Both the position numbers and the translations under genes were made by a program. Source: Osedax fenrisi (Eukaryota; Annelida; Polychaeta; Sabellida; Siboglinidae). Taken from it: DNA of 64,000 bases. How positions within the stretch are numbered: position 1 is the first letter of the stretch; the number at the start of each line of letters is the position of its first letter. The stretch covers positions 74,753,417 through 74,817,416 of the forward strand of contig OZ025239.1 of the NCBI GenBank assembly GCA_964019155.1, in the 5' to 3' direction. Under the pieces are notes generated by a model. It had not been told where the DNA came from, searched no databases, and was given only the letters and a program-made list of their open reading frames with translations. Positions 50,662 to 63,971 of this stretch are shown piece by piece.

Positions 50662-50808
50662 AATAACTGCCTATTATGAGTATAACTAACCTAGTTGGTT
50701 TCCAGGACCAGAATGTATATATCATCTAAAGGTACATATAATGGGTGTGGCTTAGCGTCATACCCGAATAGGCAGCTACAAAGTGACAGCCTATAACATA
50801 TTACTACA
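50659..50808 (-). repeat. 3' LTR (150 bp) of the second gypsy-type element
   Basis: Sense strand starts TGTAGTAATATG and ends GTTATTACA (TG...CA). The purine tract TAAGAAGGGAGA lies directly before it (50809-50820). The outer edge abuts a (TA)n tract. No matching 5' LTR was found near 54400-54750. Confidence 0.7.
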
Positions 50809-50855
50809 TCTCCCTTCTTAAGATTAATAATATTCAAATACCTTGATGATTATAT

Positions 50856-51668
50856 TTAACTAAAATAATAATAATAATAATAATAATGAACTAAATAATG
50901 AACAACACATAAATAATATACCCGCCACCCTCTTCTTTTACCCTTAAATTTCGGTTGATTAATTCTTCTTAATCCTTTCGGTATCTCAGGTACCGTTGTA
51001 TTCAGTCTTCTCCCCATTAACAATTCAGCAGGCGATATTCCAAAGCTTAAAGGTGTGCTTCTATAAGCCAATAATCCTAAGTATGGATCATCTTCTTTAC
51101 TTAATATATTCTTTATTGTTTGAACTCCCCTTTCTGCAACTGAATTTCCTTGAGGGTGCTTGGGTGATGACGTAATATGTTGAAAACTGTAACTTTGGGA
51201 GAATTCTTTAAATTCCTTGCTGGAAAACTGTCTTCCGTTATCAGAAACGACAGTCTCTGGTATTCCATGTCTTGAAAATATAGATTTCATTGATAGAATA
51301 ACTGTTTCTGATAGTTCATTCTTCAGCAACATAGTTTCAATATATCTCGAGTAATAGTCTACTATTATTAGATATTTCTTATCTTTAAAGGTATAAAGAT
51401 CAGTTCCAACAATCTCCCAAGCTTTCTTTGGTACAGGTATTATTTTCATAGGTTCTCTTGTTGTCCTACTATTCATTAAACAAGTTCTACAGTTTCTTAC
51501 CATTCTTTCTACATCTCTACTAATCCCAAACCACCACACACATTCTCGTGCTCTTGCTTGACATTTTGATATACCTTGGTGTCCTACATGTAGTTCACTT
51601 AAAATGACTTGCTGATATGTTCTAGGGATGACTAACCTATTCTGGTAGGTTAGACACCCTTTCATCAT
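50856..51668 (-). pseudogene. Integrase region of the second gypsy-type element
   Basis: HHCC region ('HVGHQGISKCQARARE' ... 'CRTCLMN'), core D in 'EIVGTDLYTF', D in 'VVSDNGRQFSSKEF', E in 'NSVAERGVQTI', then 'RSTPLSFGISPAELLMGRRL' typical of gypsy integrases. The catalytic triad looks intact. The frame would continue from RNase H but for one stop codon at 51759-51761. The tail translates an (ATT)n tract as poly-Tyr. Confidence 0.85.
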
Positions 51669-51758
51669 GCTTAAGTTTGCAGTATTTTCATAATACTTGC
51701 TTAGATCACTATTCTTGCGGTCTTTATACGACCATCCATTACATATTTTACTAATAAC

Positions 51759-53171
51759 TTATTTTATTATTACGTCATCCTCTTGGATTTTTCTTATTTT
51801 ATTGAGTTTTACTGACTCACCAGGAACAAAAGTAGATTCTACTAGTTGATTTACTTCAATTTCAAGTATATTAGAAGTACTTGTCGTCTTAGAAGGATAT
51901 CTTGATAAAGCATCAGTTCCAATATTTAATTTTCCAGGTATATATATCATTTCTACCGAATATCTCATCAAACGTATTCTAAATCTTTGTATCCTTATAG
52001 GGATCTTTTCTACTTCTTTCCGTCCTAACAGGGTAATCAAAGGTTTGTGGTCAGTCTCTACAACTATAGGTGTTCCACAAATATAATAGTTAAACTTCTC
52101 GAGACCCCAAACGACTCCTAAAGCTTCTTTTTCAATCACTGCATAATTCTTTTCAGCACTGGTTAAGGATCTACTAGCGGCTCCAATCATTCTTCTGTTT
52201 CCTTCCGAATCAATTTGGGAAAGAACAGCCCCGATTCCTTGATTACAAGCATCTGTCGTAATCATAGTTTTTTTCTTTGGGTCGAAGTGCGCTAATATAG
52301 GAGGTTCATTAAACATTTTTTTTAGTTTCTCAAAACTAATTTCTTGATCTCTATCCCAAAACCATCCAATATCTTTTTTCAATAGCTCTCTGATTGGTTC
52401 ACTGACGGTAGCTATTTCATGATTAAATCTTGAATATTGGTTAATCAATCCCAGGAAACTTCTTACTGCTTTTACACAATCTGGCACTGGAAAATCTCTA
52501 ATTCCTTGAATTTTTTCTCCAGCTTGTATCCCATCCCCACTGATTTTAAATCCTAAAAATTCTACTTTTATAGAACCAAATGAACATTTCTCTCTGTTTA
52601 ATGTCATTCCTGCTTTACTTATTTTATTCAATACTGCATCTAGTCTTGTATCATGTTCTTCTTTATTTTCACCCATAACTAGTACATCGGCCATGTGTAT
52701 CACCACTCCTTTGCAATCTTTTAGAATTCTGTCCATCTCTCTACAGAAAATTTCAGGGGCTGATGTAAGTCCAAAAGGTAGTTTTTTATAATAAAACCGT
52801 CCCCATGGCGTTAAGAATGTTGTCAATTTCTGTGAGCTTTCCTCTAAGGGTATTTGCCAAAACCCCGAGTTTGCGTCTAGCTTACTGAATATTTTGCCCT
52901 TAATCTTGGCTAAGCTACTCTCAACTGTTGCCATCGGATATACTTCCCTCTTTACAGCTTTGTTGAATTTCGTCATATCGGTGCATATACGAATCTTCCC
53001 GTTTCCCTTGATGGCCACTACCATTGGGCTACACCAATCTGTTGGACTATTAGCTTCTTCTATGACGTTTAAACTCATCATCCTATCTAGTTCTTCCTTA
53101 ACTTTTTCTTGTTGGTGTATGGGTACTGGTCTTGGTACATATATAGAAGTTGGTTTAATATTATCGTTCAT
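51759..53171 (-). pseudogene. RT-RNase H of the second gypsy-type element, catalytic Asp lost
   Basis: A 470-codon frame. RT motifs 'WCSPMVVAIKGNGKIRICTD', 'FSKLDANSGFWQIPL', 'LPFGLTSAPEIF' and the YxDD-box region read 'HMADVLVMG' (codons ATG GCC GAT at about 52689-52697), where the family has M-D-D: the first catalytic aspartate is alanine. RNase H shows 'ITTDACNQGIGAVL', 'EKEALGVVWGLEKF' and 'VVETDHKPLITLLG', then 'GTDALSRYP'. The frame differs by -1 from gag-protease upstream and ends in a single stop before integrase. Confidence 0.88.
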
Positions 53172-53191
53172 CTCTATCTTATATGCATATT

Positions 53192-54400
53192 CTAAGCTTC
53201 AAAAAGTCTATTATCGATTTCATCAATTAGTTTTACTATTCCAAGTCCTACTGATAATCTTCTGGATAATAGCCCTACGGTTTGTTTTTCTAGTATAAAT
53301 ATCTCTTCTTTCATGGATTTGCCTTTATAGGTGACAATCGCATCAAAACATCCTATAACTTCTATATGAGTATTATTAGGACCTTTAAGAATTGTTGTCG
53401 ATTGTCTCATCTTGGGTAAAGATTTGCTAAACGGTATCACTGTAACGCTAGCACCTGTATCTATTTTTAAAGATACTTGTTCTTGGTAACTTCCTATTTG
53501 AAGTCCTACTCTTCTTGTCCAATCTTCCTCTTTTTGATTTATACTTTCCTTTATTTCGCCTAGGAACTTTATGTTTTCCTTTATAATTTCATTCGTTTCT
53601 CTGCAATTGTTTTTACAACATATTGCCCAATGTCCAAGTTTCTTACATTTCATACATTTTTGATTGTACGCTCTACATTGTTTTGGTGGATGCTCTAAAT
53701 TACATCTTCCACACTTCTTGTTATTTTTCGTTTCGATGTTGTGCGTTTTCTTTTTATTTTCGAATTTCTTGTATTTTCTCGTTTTATCTTTGATGTAATC
53801 TATACTTTCCTTAGCATCGTGATTAATCGCATTAACTTGTAATATGCTAGTTTCTTTTATTTTAACTGTTTCTACAATCTTTTCTGCGGTTAACTCATAC
53901 TGAGCAGCCTCTTGCAAAAATCTTTGCCTTAGATTTTCATCTGTCATTCCTATTATTAATCTGTCCTTAATGAGGGAATCTTTCAGATCCTGGAATTCGC
54001 ATGTTTTTGCCAAATTCTTCAGTTCCGAATAATATAATTCTATTGATTCTCCTTCAGTTTGATCTCTTTTGAAAAAAACATATCTCTCGTATGTTGTATT
54101 TTTCTTTGGTGTGAAATAACTTTCAAACTTATTCTTGATCCATTCTAGATCTTCTTTGCCTTTTATAGTTATCTTTTTTTCATTTTCCGTTCTTTCAAAG
54201 GTTCCTTCTTTAAATGAGTTAAATATTTCTACTCCGTCTGGACCTATAATATTTAGGAATATTGCTACCTTGACTTTATCCTTCTTTTCTTCCAGCTCTG
54301 CTGCACATTCATATATTTCAAAGGCTTGAATCCATCTCTTCCATTCTATAGCACTGGTATTATCTGTATTTAATTTCTCGGGTATTCTGTACTCTGACAT
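53192..54400 (-). pseudogene. Gag-protease of the second gypsy-type element
   Basis: A 402-codon frame opening MSEYRIPEKLNTDNTSAIEW. Gag-type helical region ('WKRWIQAFEIYECA', 'DQTEGESIELYYSELKN'), two zinc knuckles (CGRCNLEHPPKQC and CMKCKKLGHWAICC), and an aspartic protease with 'LKIDTGASVTVIP' near residue 330. Gag organisation resembles Mag-type gypsy elements of invertebrates (from memory of the family). Domain order and residues are intact, but upstream 5' LTR and primer site are missing. Confidence 0.85.
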
Positions 54401-54419
54401 CTCTCCTTACAATAATTAA

Positions 54420-54530
54420 CAATAATAATCACAATATAATATATAATAATTATAATAATTCGCAATATAATATATAATAATTATAATAATTCGCAATATA
54501 ATATATAATAATTATAATATTAATTTTTAA
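54420..54530. repeat. About 33-bp AT-rich tandem repeat, 3 units
   Basis: CAATATAATATATAATAATTATAATAATTCG-type units next to the gag start, where the leader of the second gypsy element should be. Confidence 0.7.
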
Positions 54531-54603
54531 TAATATTCTCCGTATATAATTATATAGGAATATAATATAATCATATTATATTATACTATAGAATATGTAA
54601 TAA

Positions 54604-54744
54604 TATGTAATAGATGGTCGTATAAAGACCGTAAGAATAGTGATATAAGCAAGTATTATGAAAATACTGCAAACTTAAGCATGATGAAAGGGTGTCTAAC
54701 CTACCAGAATAGGTTAGTCATCCCTAGAACATATCAGCAAGTCA
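54604..54744 (+). repeat. Inverted copy of the RNase H-integrase junction of the second gypsy element
   Basis: About 140 bp here is the reverse complement of about 51605-51747, with a few mismatches (for example GTGATATAAGC against GTGATCTAAGC). It includes 'MMKGCLTYQNRL' codons that start the integrase region. It ends abruptly at a TA/TACA microsatellite (54745-54848). It replaces the expected 5' leader and LTR. Confidence 0.85.
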
Positions 54745-54847
54745 TATATATATATATATATGCATATACATATATATACACATATACATACATACACATA
54801 CATACACCTACATACACATACATACACATACATACACATACATATAT

Positions 54848-55090
54848 AGGGGAAAGATGGGAAATGTGGCCACTGTTAGATAATGTTATATAACTTTATA
54901 AATATTAGTTCTAATTCGATAATTTTGTTAATATAGATACATCTTATGATATATACGAGGACAGCAGAATAATTTTTTTCATTTTAGCGTATCTAATTGA
55001 AATTATTAAGGTGACCACATTACCCTCCATGGAGGGTAAGGTTGCATCCTATTGCGGATAATGTGGCTACCTTAAAATGTGGCATTAATC
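54848..55090 (+). mobile_element. One end of an AGGGGAAAG-type transposon
   Basis: TAGGGGAAAGATGGGAAATG starts at 54848 next to a TA tract, resembling the ends of the element at 6568-7451. AATGTGGCC/GGTGACCACATT/AATGTGGCTACC words recur at 54864, 55010 and 55068 in both orientations, again the one-motif-repeated design. The far end was not found. Confidence 0.45.
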
Positions 55091-55370
55091 CACTAGATGG
55101 CGTTACTTTATATCAAGTTTAGTCCAATAGCATCACTTCAAGTATAATATTAAATAACAAACGCAATTGTGTTAAATTAGTGATTTTTATTTTAACTTTA
55201 TAAATTACTATATTTATTAATAGTATACCATAAACTTACTTATCATGTTATTAAGATGGAAAAAGCCATTTCACCAGTAATTGACTGTATGTCATAATAA
55301 TATGGCGATAAAATACTTTGATAAAATAGTAATTTAGAAATATAACTAATTTATATTATCTGATTTCTAT

Positions 55371-55447
<77 letters not shown>

Positions 55448-55935
55448 TGCTGTAAAATTCAAATAACAAATCTAAAATATTTTTTTTGCGGTTCGTTTCA
55501 AATCTTTTATTTTCGGGTATTTGGAAAGATTTTATGGTCTCTAATCTTTATTTTAAATTTAGTCTCGGTTCGGGTATCATTTCGGTTAAATTCGGGTAAC
55601 TTCCGATTAACATAATTATGTAGTAATTACTAGGCAACTTAAGTTTCTTTCAACTATTTAAAATGTCCATTAAAATATATACTATTAATTTGATTATCTG
55701 TTATAACAGATATAACAGCATATATGCTACCTATATCATATATATATATATATATATGATAACGCCTATAGGCTATATGATAACATATTTAAAATAGAAT
55801 AATTGTATCAAGGACACTATTTCCTTGATTTATTATTCAGTAATCATAATATTAAAAAATGAATACGTATAATCAGAATATTCCTGAATGAATATCATTA
55901 GATGTACACCTACATATACACATGCATACATACAT

Positions 55936-55990
<55 letters not shown>

Positions 55991-56444
55991 AATATATACA
56001 CCTATATATATATTTAATTCAAAAATAGATTATATATTTTTCAGTAGAAATATTATAATGCATGCCACCTAAAAAAGCGAATTTATTATTTAATTATAAA
56101 AATGTTAATTAAAAAAGAAATATTAAATTGTTATAAATAAAATTATATCTTTAGTTATAGTTGTATACAAATTAAAGTAAAAGTAAAAGTAAAAGTACAT
56201 AATTTTATGATATATTAGGATTATATATTATAAATATATATATATATGCTATAGCATAAAAATGTAAAAAAAAGTTCGGAGATATAAGCTTCTAAAGTAT
56301 TAATTGATTATATATGTACTAAATTATTAAAAAAAATGGTATTCTAAAAAGTGGACAACTTTTAAGATTTATTATGAAATAACAATATTTTGTTACTATG
56401 TATATAACATATATAATAATAATAATAATACTTATTCATTGAAT

Positions 56445-56496
<52 letters not shown>

Positions 56497-56718
56497 ATAC
56501 AATACAAATAACGGATATAAATGGATACAAATGGACCCCTAAAGAAGTATTAGACTTATGGGCTTATAGACGTATATACCTACATATATATATATATTAG
56601 CAGGCGACAGCATAGAAAAGATAATTATCTTCATCTGAAGCCTTTTAGAGGAAACAATAATATAATGAATTTAATAATTCACATGATATATATATATATA
56701 CAACTTTCTTCTAATAAA

Positions 56719-56774
<56 letters not shown>

Positions 56775-57219
56775 TTATTATATATATATACATATATTAA
56801 AAATTATATATAATTATTTTAGTATTTGTGTATGTGAATAACCTTGTATTTAATCATTTCATTATTTGTTTATATTACTATAACTTTATTACAATATTAA
56901 TAATTATTGTTATTTTTTTTATAGAATGGAAATAATGATATGGTACTGCACATTAAGAGTGATTTTATTTTACATACTATTTCATACTAGATTCGATAGA
57001 TATGATGTTCATGATACTATTTTATTAAAACATATACATTTTGGTTCAATATCGGTTATGCGATGGAGGTTTTTAAAAAAAAAGAATAATTACAATATAA
57101 AAATCTCGAAATTTCGTTATTCTTATGTAATTGTATTGTATATGTTTATAAACAATCGTCCTTAAGGAAATTTATTTGAATTTTGTACATTTTATTTGTA
57201 TTTAATTGTAATGGGTATA
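55091..57219. other. AT-rich stretch, no gene seen
   Basis: Contains (TA)n at 55371-55443, 55948-55983, 56453-56492 and 56742-56771 and (ATT)n at 56716-56741. Frames show no family motif. Confidence 0.6.
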
Positions 57220-57660
57220 TATATATATCTAACAAGAATTCTAGAAGAACCAGATGGCATGCTACGAATGGATCAACACATAACCAAATTGATTACATGT
57301 TGACTCCTCAGCGATTTAAGTCAAGTATAATTACTACAAGTACAAGAACGTATCCCGGAGATGATATTGGCAGTTACCACGATTTAGTATTATGCAACCT
57401 CAAACTGAAATTGTGTATAAGGAAAAATACATTTACGAATAGAATAAGAATTGATCTAGATAAACTGGAAAACGTAACTACTGATAATAATTACAAAGTA
57501 AAACTTGGTATTGTGCTTTCACGAGTGAAAATAAATTAGAATGACATTACTTAAACTTGCAGCATGATTGAAAATGCCATCCTGCTAACAGCTGACAAAG
57601 TAATCGGCAAATATATAAAAAGAAACAGCCATGGATAACCAACGATATTCTGGATCTATA
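57220..57660 (+). mobile_element. LINE fragment: endonuclease C-terminal part
   Basis: 'RRTRWHATNGSTHNQIDYML', 'RFKSSIITTSTRTYPGDDIG' and 'SYHDLVLCNLKLKL' match the end of the apurinic-type endonuclease domain; the catalytic S-D-H is read as S-Y-H. Frame shifts soon after ('RNSHG*PTIFWIYM'). Confidence 0.65.
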
Positions 57661-58100
57661 TGACGATAGACGGATATTCGTGACGGATATCCGTGAACTT
57701 TCAACTTACGTTAGTGCGGCGGGTGTTGGAGCGCACCGCGCGCCATTTGAATTTAGAACAAACATGTATTAATATATGACAGAAGCTAATTACGTAGCCT
57801 AGACTAATATTATATAATGAGTAGTCAATTAAAACAGTTGTTGTTAGTAACAACTTGTTACCATTGTATGATTCATATAATCCATCCTATCCTATCCTAT
57901 ATCTACATAGAAATAGGTGCACTTATTGTCTATATTAGTGCATATATGTGTCTGTGTTTGTATATATGTATATATTTATGTATGTATGTATGTATACATA
58001 CATATATGTATGAATTTATGTATTTATGTTTGTACGTATATATGTATGTGTATGTGTGTATATGTGTATGTATGTGTAGGTATACCTATAGGTAGGTAGT

Positions 58101-58264
<164 letters not shown>

Positions 58265-58799
58265 TCGCAGTATGTAGTATATAACTACATACATACATAT
58301 AATATACAAACAAATACATGCACTAATAAGATTTCTCTATAGGTAGATCTATGAATCATACAATGGTAATCAATGGTAATCATCAAAATTATCCGCCAAA
58401 GGTTCTAAATAAATAAAATCAGGCTATAATAGTTAATAAAATATATGCCAGATAATCCGGCTACTTTTTTGGTATGAAGGCACCTTTAAGTGCCTAGAAT
58501 AAGTAGTATAAACATATACATATAAACACAACTAATGTGAAATATTTGAAAACTGTACTAAATCAATTTTGTATTACCCTATTCTTATTAGTATACTATA
58601 TATATAGTAAATACTATATACTATATATATATATAGCTTACAAAATAGGTTACTGCAGTAATAGATATAAATGATATCTACATAGGTATGTGATAATATT
58701 TTACTATAGTCTTACTATAATGTTTTACTATAGTAAAAAAAGTTTGAGTTTGAATTCAATTTGAATTAAATTTCTCTTGATTTTCAAATATTCTTCAAC

Positions 58800-59430
58800 C
58801 TCGCCAAGGCTACAGTTTCTGTGATATGTCACATTAGAATGTCTGTCTCGTTAGTCCCGTTATCGGCTAACATCGTACCAAGATGAAGTTGTTGATATCG
58901 AGCTGCTCTCCATGTGAAGTGACGTTTAGTTTATATCCATCGTTTATGAATGTTTCACTCTTCTCGTGACTTACTGCCATACTATTATGATGCAGGACTA
59001 TTTTCTAACTAATCAGTTAAAGCTTGTCGGTTTCAGATCAGTTAGAAGATCGATATAATCAGCGAATCATAGGTTGGAAATTATTTTTCCTCTTAATGAT
59101 ATTGTGGACTGATGATTTTCTATTATGTTTGTCATTATTAGTTGTAGAAATAAATTGAATAGTACTGGTAATAATAGGCAGCCCTGTCTTACACATACTG
59201 TCGAAATGAGGAAGACCAATTATTTTAGAATCATTTAGTGATTGTTGTATGTTAGTCATGACTGCAGTTCGTATACGTATACGGTATACGGTATACCTAT
59301 TATTGACATGGCATGCCATATACCACCTATCAACAGCTTTTTTAAAGTCGATGAAATTGTGATAAATTTGACTTTGTTGATAAATATGTTTCTCTATAGT
59401 AGTCTGCAGTTTAGAATGTATTTGATGGTG
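58800..59430 (-). mobile_element. LINE RT fragment, minus strand
   Basis: The minus strand reads 'HNFIDFKKAVDRWYMACHV', the RT motif with D-F-K-K-A, then 'VMTNIQQSLNDSKI', 'CKTGLPIITSTIQFI' in pieces and downstream 'SHEKSETFINDGYKLNVT'. Same family as 49503-50617 by its D-F-K-K-A-x-D-R and L-x-N-I-F order; heavily frameshifted. Confidence 0.65.
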
Positions 59431-59469
59431 CTTCGATTTTTTCGAAGAAGCAAACTTGAAAGTAACAAA

Positions 59470-61290
59470 TACAAACTTCAGAAACATTTCGGGGAAACTA
59501 TGGACCTATATGTCGGATACGAATGGCATCAAAATACATGTTGATTTAATACTCATCCGAAACAAATGGATAAACAGTGTGAACAATTATGAAGCATACA
59601 GCATCTTCAGCAGCACGTCGTTCAAACATATAATGAATATTCAGTTCTAAACACAAATGATTCACAAGAAAAACTATCTAAAGCTAAACAACTTCTACAA
59701 GAAGAATACGACAACATTGAAGCTGAAATTCTAAACTTTAACATCAAACATATTGAACAATCCAATGAGCAAAGAGAACTGGAAGTTAATTAACAAAGTG
59801 ACTTGACGGAGAAACCTAAAATAGAGAAAATCAAGACCAGCAGCAAAGAGGATCGTTTAAGCAAATGGTATGAACACTTCAAGACTGCTAGGGGAGGGAA
59901 AGGAACATGAAACAAGTTCCATATAGATCAAGAATATCAGTTAAAGTAACCTCGCTATAAAACTGGACCTTTCACGCCCGAAGAATATAAAAAGGTAAAG
60001 ATAAATCTAATAGAAAGTAAAACCGCAGGGCCCGACGGAATCGCACCAGAAATTCTCAGAAATCCAAATGTCGACAAAATACGGCAACTTTTATGACATC
60101 ATGCTCCAGTTACTAACAAGATACTCACACGACATGAAATACTATCACAATGGCAAAAATTCAACTTGTTCTATTTCCCAAATTGAAAAGTCACAATATT
60201 AAGGTTATTATCATTTTTGTAGATTTTAAGAAGGGATTCGACAGTATCACCAGATAAATAATACTCCGTATACTAGAATCATACGGTATACCCCCCCCCC
60301 CACAACATTATTCAAGCGATCGCCTTTATGTATAAAGATACTTACACAAAAGTTATAACACCTTACGGAGATACCGACAACTTTCAAATAACAAAGTGAG
60401 TCTTGCAAGGTGACACACTAGCGCATCTTCTCTTTGTGATCATACTGGGTTACGCTATGCGTCAAGCCATTGACGGACGAGAAGCAGAATTATGTCTAGA
60501 AATAATACAACGACAATTGAGATGACATCCAGCAATACAGATAACATACCTCAGTTACGCAGATGATATATCACTTGTACCACTAGAATTCGAACAAGCT
60601 CAGCAACTACTAACATCCATGTAAACATAAGTCGATAATATTGTTATTCAACTGAATGCAAAGAAAACCTAAGTCATGACGTTCAATCATACAATTCCCA
60701 TACATACTAGAAAAAGATGGCACGCTGATTAATAATATTACAAATATTAAATATCTGGGGGCTTTATGGCTAGCTCACAAAAGGATTTTGAAATGTGCAA
60801 AGCATTACCATGATCAGCAATACATAATATGAAATCAATCTGGAACTCCAAAATGAAAAACAGCCTGAAAATAAGAACTTTCAAAGCAACAATCGAACCT
60901 ATATTATTATATGGTAGTGAATGGTGGATAATCGACTCCACAATGCGTAAGTAAATTGACGGTTGTTATACCATGCTACATAGAATGGCTACAAATATAC
61001 CATGGAAAGATAAGGTCACTAATACACAACTGTACATGGGAATGCCAAAGATATTTGATATAATAAAACAAAGAAGATTGCGATTAGCAGGTCACTGCCC
61101 TAGCGCACAGCTTAATTGTATGGAAGCCAAAGAACGGCATACGAAATAGAGGGAGACAACCCAAACATTCATAGAAATCTTAAAGAACGACTGATAGTTT
61201 GAAGAAGAAGTCGAATTAAGAACACTGCTGATGGACAGATAAGGGTGGAAAGTGATTGCAAGATATGGTCGAGTGAGAACTTGACTAAAG
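59470..61290 (+). mobile_element. Second LINE family: decayed endonuclease end plus RT
   Basis: In order on the plus strand: 'VDLILIRNKWINSVNNYEAY' (endonuclease end), 'YDNIEAEILNFNIKHIEQ', 'KWYEHFKTARGG', 'ESKTAGPDGIAPEILRNP' (RT motif), 'IFVDFKKGFDSI', 'YADDISLV' (catalytic Y-A-D-D retained, about 60555), 'NIKYLGA', 'MLHRMATNIPWKDKVTN' and 'QRRLRLAGHC'. Many stops and frameshifts; no complete frame. Distinct from the AEEQAGFR-type LINEs. Confidence 0.75.
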
Positions 61291-61299
61291 TAAGTATTA

Positions 61300-62058
61300 A
61301 TATAAAAATATAAAATTACCATTCTTATAAATCAAATAAACTGTTGATCAATTTATTAAAATGTATCTATTTTTAAAAAGATACTTCGAATTATTATAGA
61401 AAATATTTAGTTATATATCTAACACAATACAATATATCATATTAAAAAATATCATTTACAACATAAATAGAGTAAACAGTTTTATCAATATATCATATGG
61501 ATTCCTTTTAACTTTGATAACAATATCTATTCAATAATTAAACTAAATTGTATGTAGTGTCATAATACCATCTGCACCAAATACGTTATATATTAATACA
61601 TAGGCCCCTTAGATGTCTATGATCTGCACATTAAAAGTATTTGACATAATTTGACAGAATTTGTATAAATGTAGTTTATATTTTTATTTTTTTAATATAA
61701 CATTATTTTAATAAAATGAAAAAAATGTTTAAATATATATATATATCTTCTTAATCAATAGAGATGTAAAATTATATAATTTAATAACGGTATATAAGGA
61801 TGGGATATTTTTCAAACTAAGTACATCTTAATATCTCCAGATTAAAGTTAACTTTTTAAAGTTAACTAATTAGTTATCCGTATATATAAGATATCAATAT
61901 TATGTATTTTGTTATATAATGATGATAATATCGTATTATAGATGTCTATTTGCAAATATAATATATTATAAAATAATTCATTAAAATTTGTATTATAAAT
62001 ATATATCATATGTATATCTATTGCTTACATTAATTATTTAAATATTTAATTACAGATA
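61300..62058. other. AT-rich spacer upstream of the secreted CBM14/LamG-like gene
   Basis: No coding motif. A palindrome GTTAACTTTTTAAAGTTAAC lies at about 61847. TATA-like words abound, so no promoter is called. Confidence 0.6.
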
Positions 62059-63971
62059 ATGAAGGTTTTCATTGCTTTGGTTGTTTTGGCTGCTGCCGTC
62101 AATGGTTATTTAACAAATATTCTTAAACAGTAATTATTTGAATGATATATAGATTTATATAATCAATATAATTATATAACTATTTAATACATAATATTCA
62201 CAGCTGGTTTGGTATGCCAACCATCGGCTCGTTTCCCATGGATGAACTCCGCACTTGTTTTAAACAGTCCATTCGCTAACTACACATCTCCCAACGACAA
62301 ATGTTGCGATGCCGTTGACCCAGCTACTCCAATTGACGTCAATAGTTAGAACTAATAACTAATAGCTATAACTGTGTGTTAATAGTAACCTATGCAAATA
62401 ACAGTGCAATGTGCGCTATGTTACGGTCGTACTCAATCCATTCCCGGATTCATGGCGGACCCTAACAACTGTCAAAAGTTCATCATGTGTGTACCACACG
62501 GTGTACAAATACCGCATGCGCATTACATTGGCTACCCTATGACTTGCCCCGACTGTATGTTCTGGGATGACAACAAATTATCCTGCGTAGAAGTTGATAC
62601 CAGCTGCAGAGTATCTGTATCTGTACCCACTGGAACACCTAACCCAGAGTGTAAGTTTACATATTTATAATATTTCTTATTTATTTATAATCATATTTTA
62701 AATTAAAACAGTCACCCACCAACCACTCGTGAGCTGTATCGATTTCGAGAACGTCAACGATCTTTCCACCAAAGGAATGTACGTTTTCAACAACGGAGTA
62801 ACCATCTTAGAGAACGGAGTAAATGGTGTAGCCGATAATTTCTGCCCTGAAGGAAACCAATGCGGATTCTTCAACGCCAGTCAACTCGAGATTCCATTCT
62901 TTTCCAACAACTACAACCATTTACCAAACTTTAAAATTACATTTAAAATGTTTGCTACTTCCATTGCTGATGATGTATTTGAGGTAAGTTACCATTAAAA
63001 TATGTAATATTGGTTAATCTTATTCATTCATTCATTCATATACATAGAAAATGTGCTAATAATTAAATACACAATTTTAAATAAGTATCATTGTAGAAAC
63101 TGTATTTTCGCAAATTATGTTCATCATTGTATAATATTATATATTTACAATTATATTAACAACATTTAAATAACAATACAAAAATAAGTATGAATTTGTA
63201 TTGAATTAAAAGAAATACATGTTATATACATATTATAATATGATATATATTTATAATTAACTTTACTTTAAATTTAATTGTTGAAATGAATTCGTAGTAA
63301 ATTATAAATAACCTATTATATGAATAGGGAGTGTTCAGTAACGATTGCCTGAACGGAGTTAGCGACGTTACTGGTAACTCATTCTTGTATGCCGTATCAG
63401 TGGGTCAGAGTACTGCTAGTATCGTAGATGCTAGTGCTAACCAAGCCGACACTGGATACGTATCCGTTAGTTAATCTCTTGTTTACTTATCAGTTATGGT
63501 ATTAAGATAATAGTACTTTAAATAATAGTATCGTTGTTTTATGTTTTAATTACAAAATTACAATGCATTTTAATAATATTAGATGTATAATAATATATAC
63601 ATATATATATATAATTAAATTCAGTTCACTACTGGACAATGGGTTGATGTTGAAATTAACTTAACCGGAACTCAATTGACTGTTACTACCTCCACTGATA
63701 CTGGATCAGTTAACTTAGTCGGTTAGTAACAATGTTATTCTTGATAATATGTAGGCTTAATATGCTTTATTATACTGACTAATGTCCTATTTATAAAATA
63801 ATATAGTATATATACTATAATATATATATTATTATATATTATAATTAAAATAATAAATAAATTACAATGATAGTTCCATTCACTGGAATCCGTGAAAGTC
63901 ACTGCCCTCTCGTTATTGGATCCCTCATCAAAGAAGCTGCCACTACTTACTTCCAAGGATACCTCGACAAC
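62059..63971 (+). CDS. Secreted chitin-binding (CBM14) and LamG-like domain protein, 5' part
   Basis: Exons as read: 62059-62104, 62204-62344, 62405-62650, 62712-62983, 63328-63465, 63625-63721, 63874-63971; phases all join, and the gene runs off the window. Signal peptide MKVFIALVVLAAAVNA. Residues about 18-140 are cysteine-rich with a peritrophin-A/CBM14 pattern ('NNCQKFIMCVPHG', 'MTCPDCMFWDDNKLSC'). From about residue 145 comes a concanavalin-like/LamG-type domain ('VSCIDFENVNDLSTKG', 'NHLPNFKITFKM', 'GQWVDVEINLTGTQLTV', 'CPLVIGSLIKEAATTYFQGY'). CBM14 plus LamG is the layout of the C-terminal half of Pif/BMSP-type shell matrix proteins, without the VWA part; a chitinous matrix, cuticle or tube role is inferred. 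Intron 2 is 60 bp. Five of seven donors begin GTT. Paralogous exons lie at 45.7 and 46.9 kb. Confidence 0.88.

Noticed and set aside
56926..57165. 79-codon frame
   Set aside because: No recognisable domain, AT-biased codon content, no splice or transcript context.
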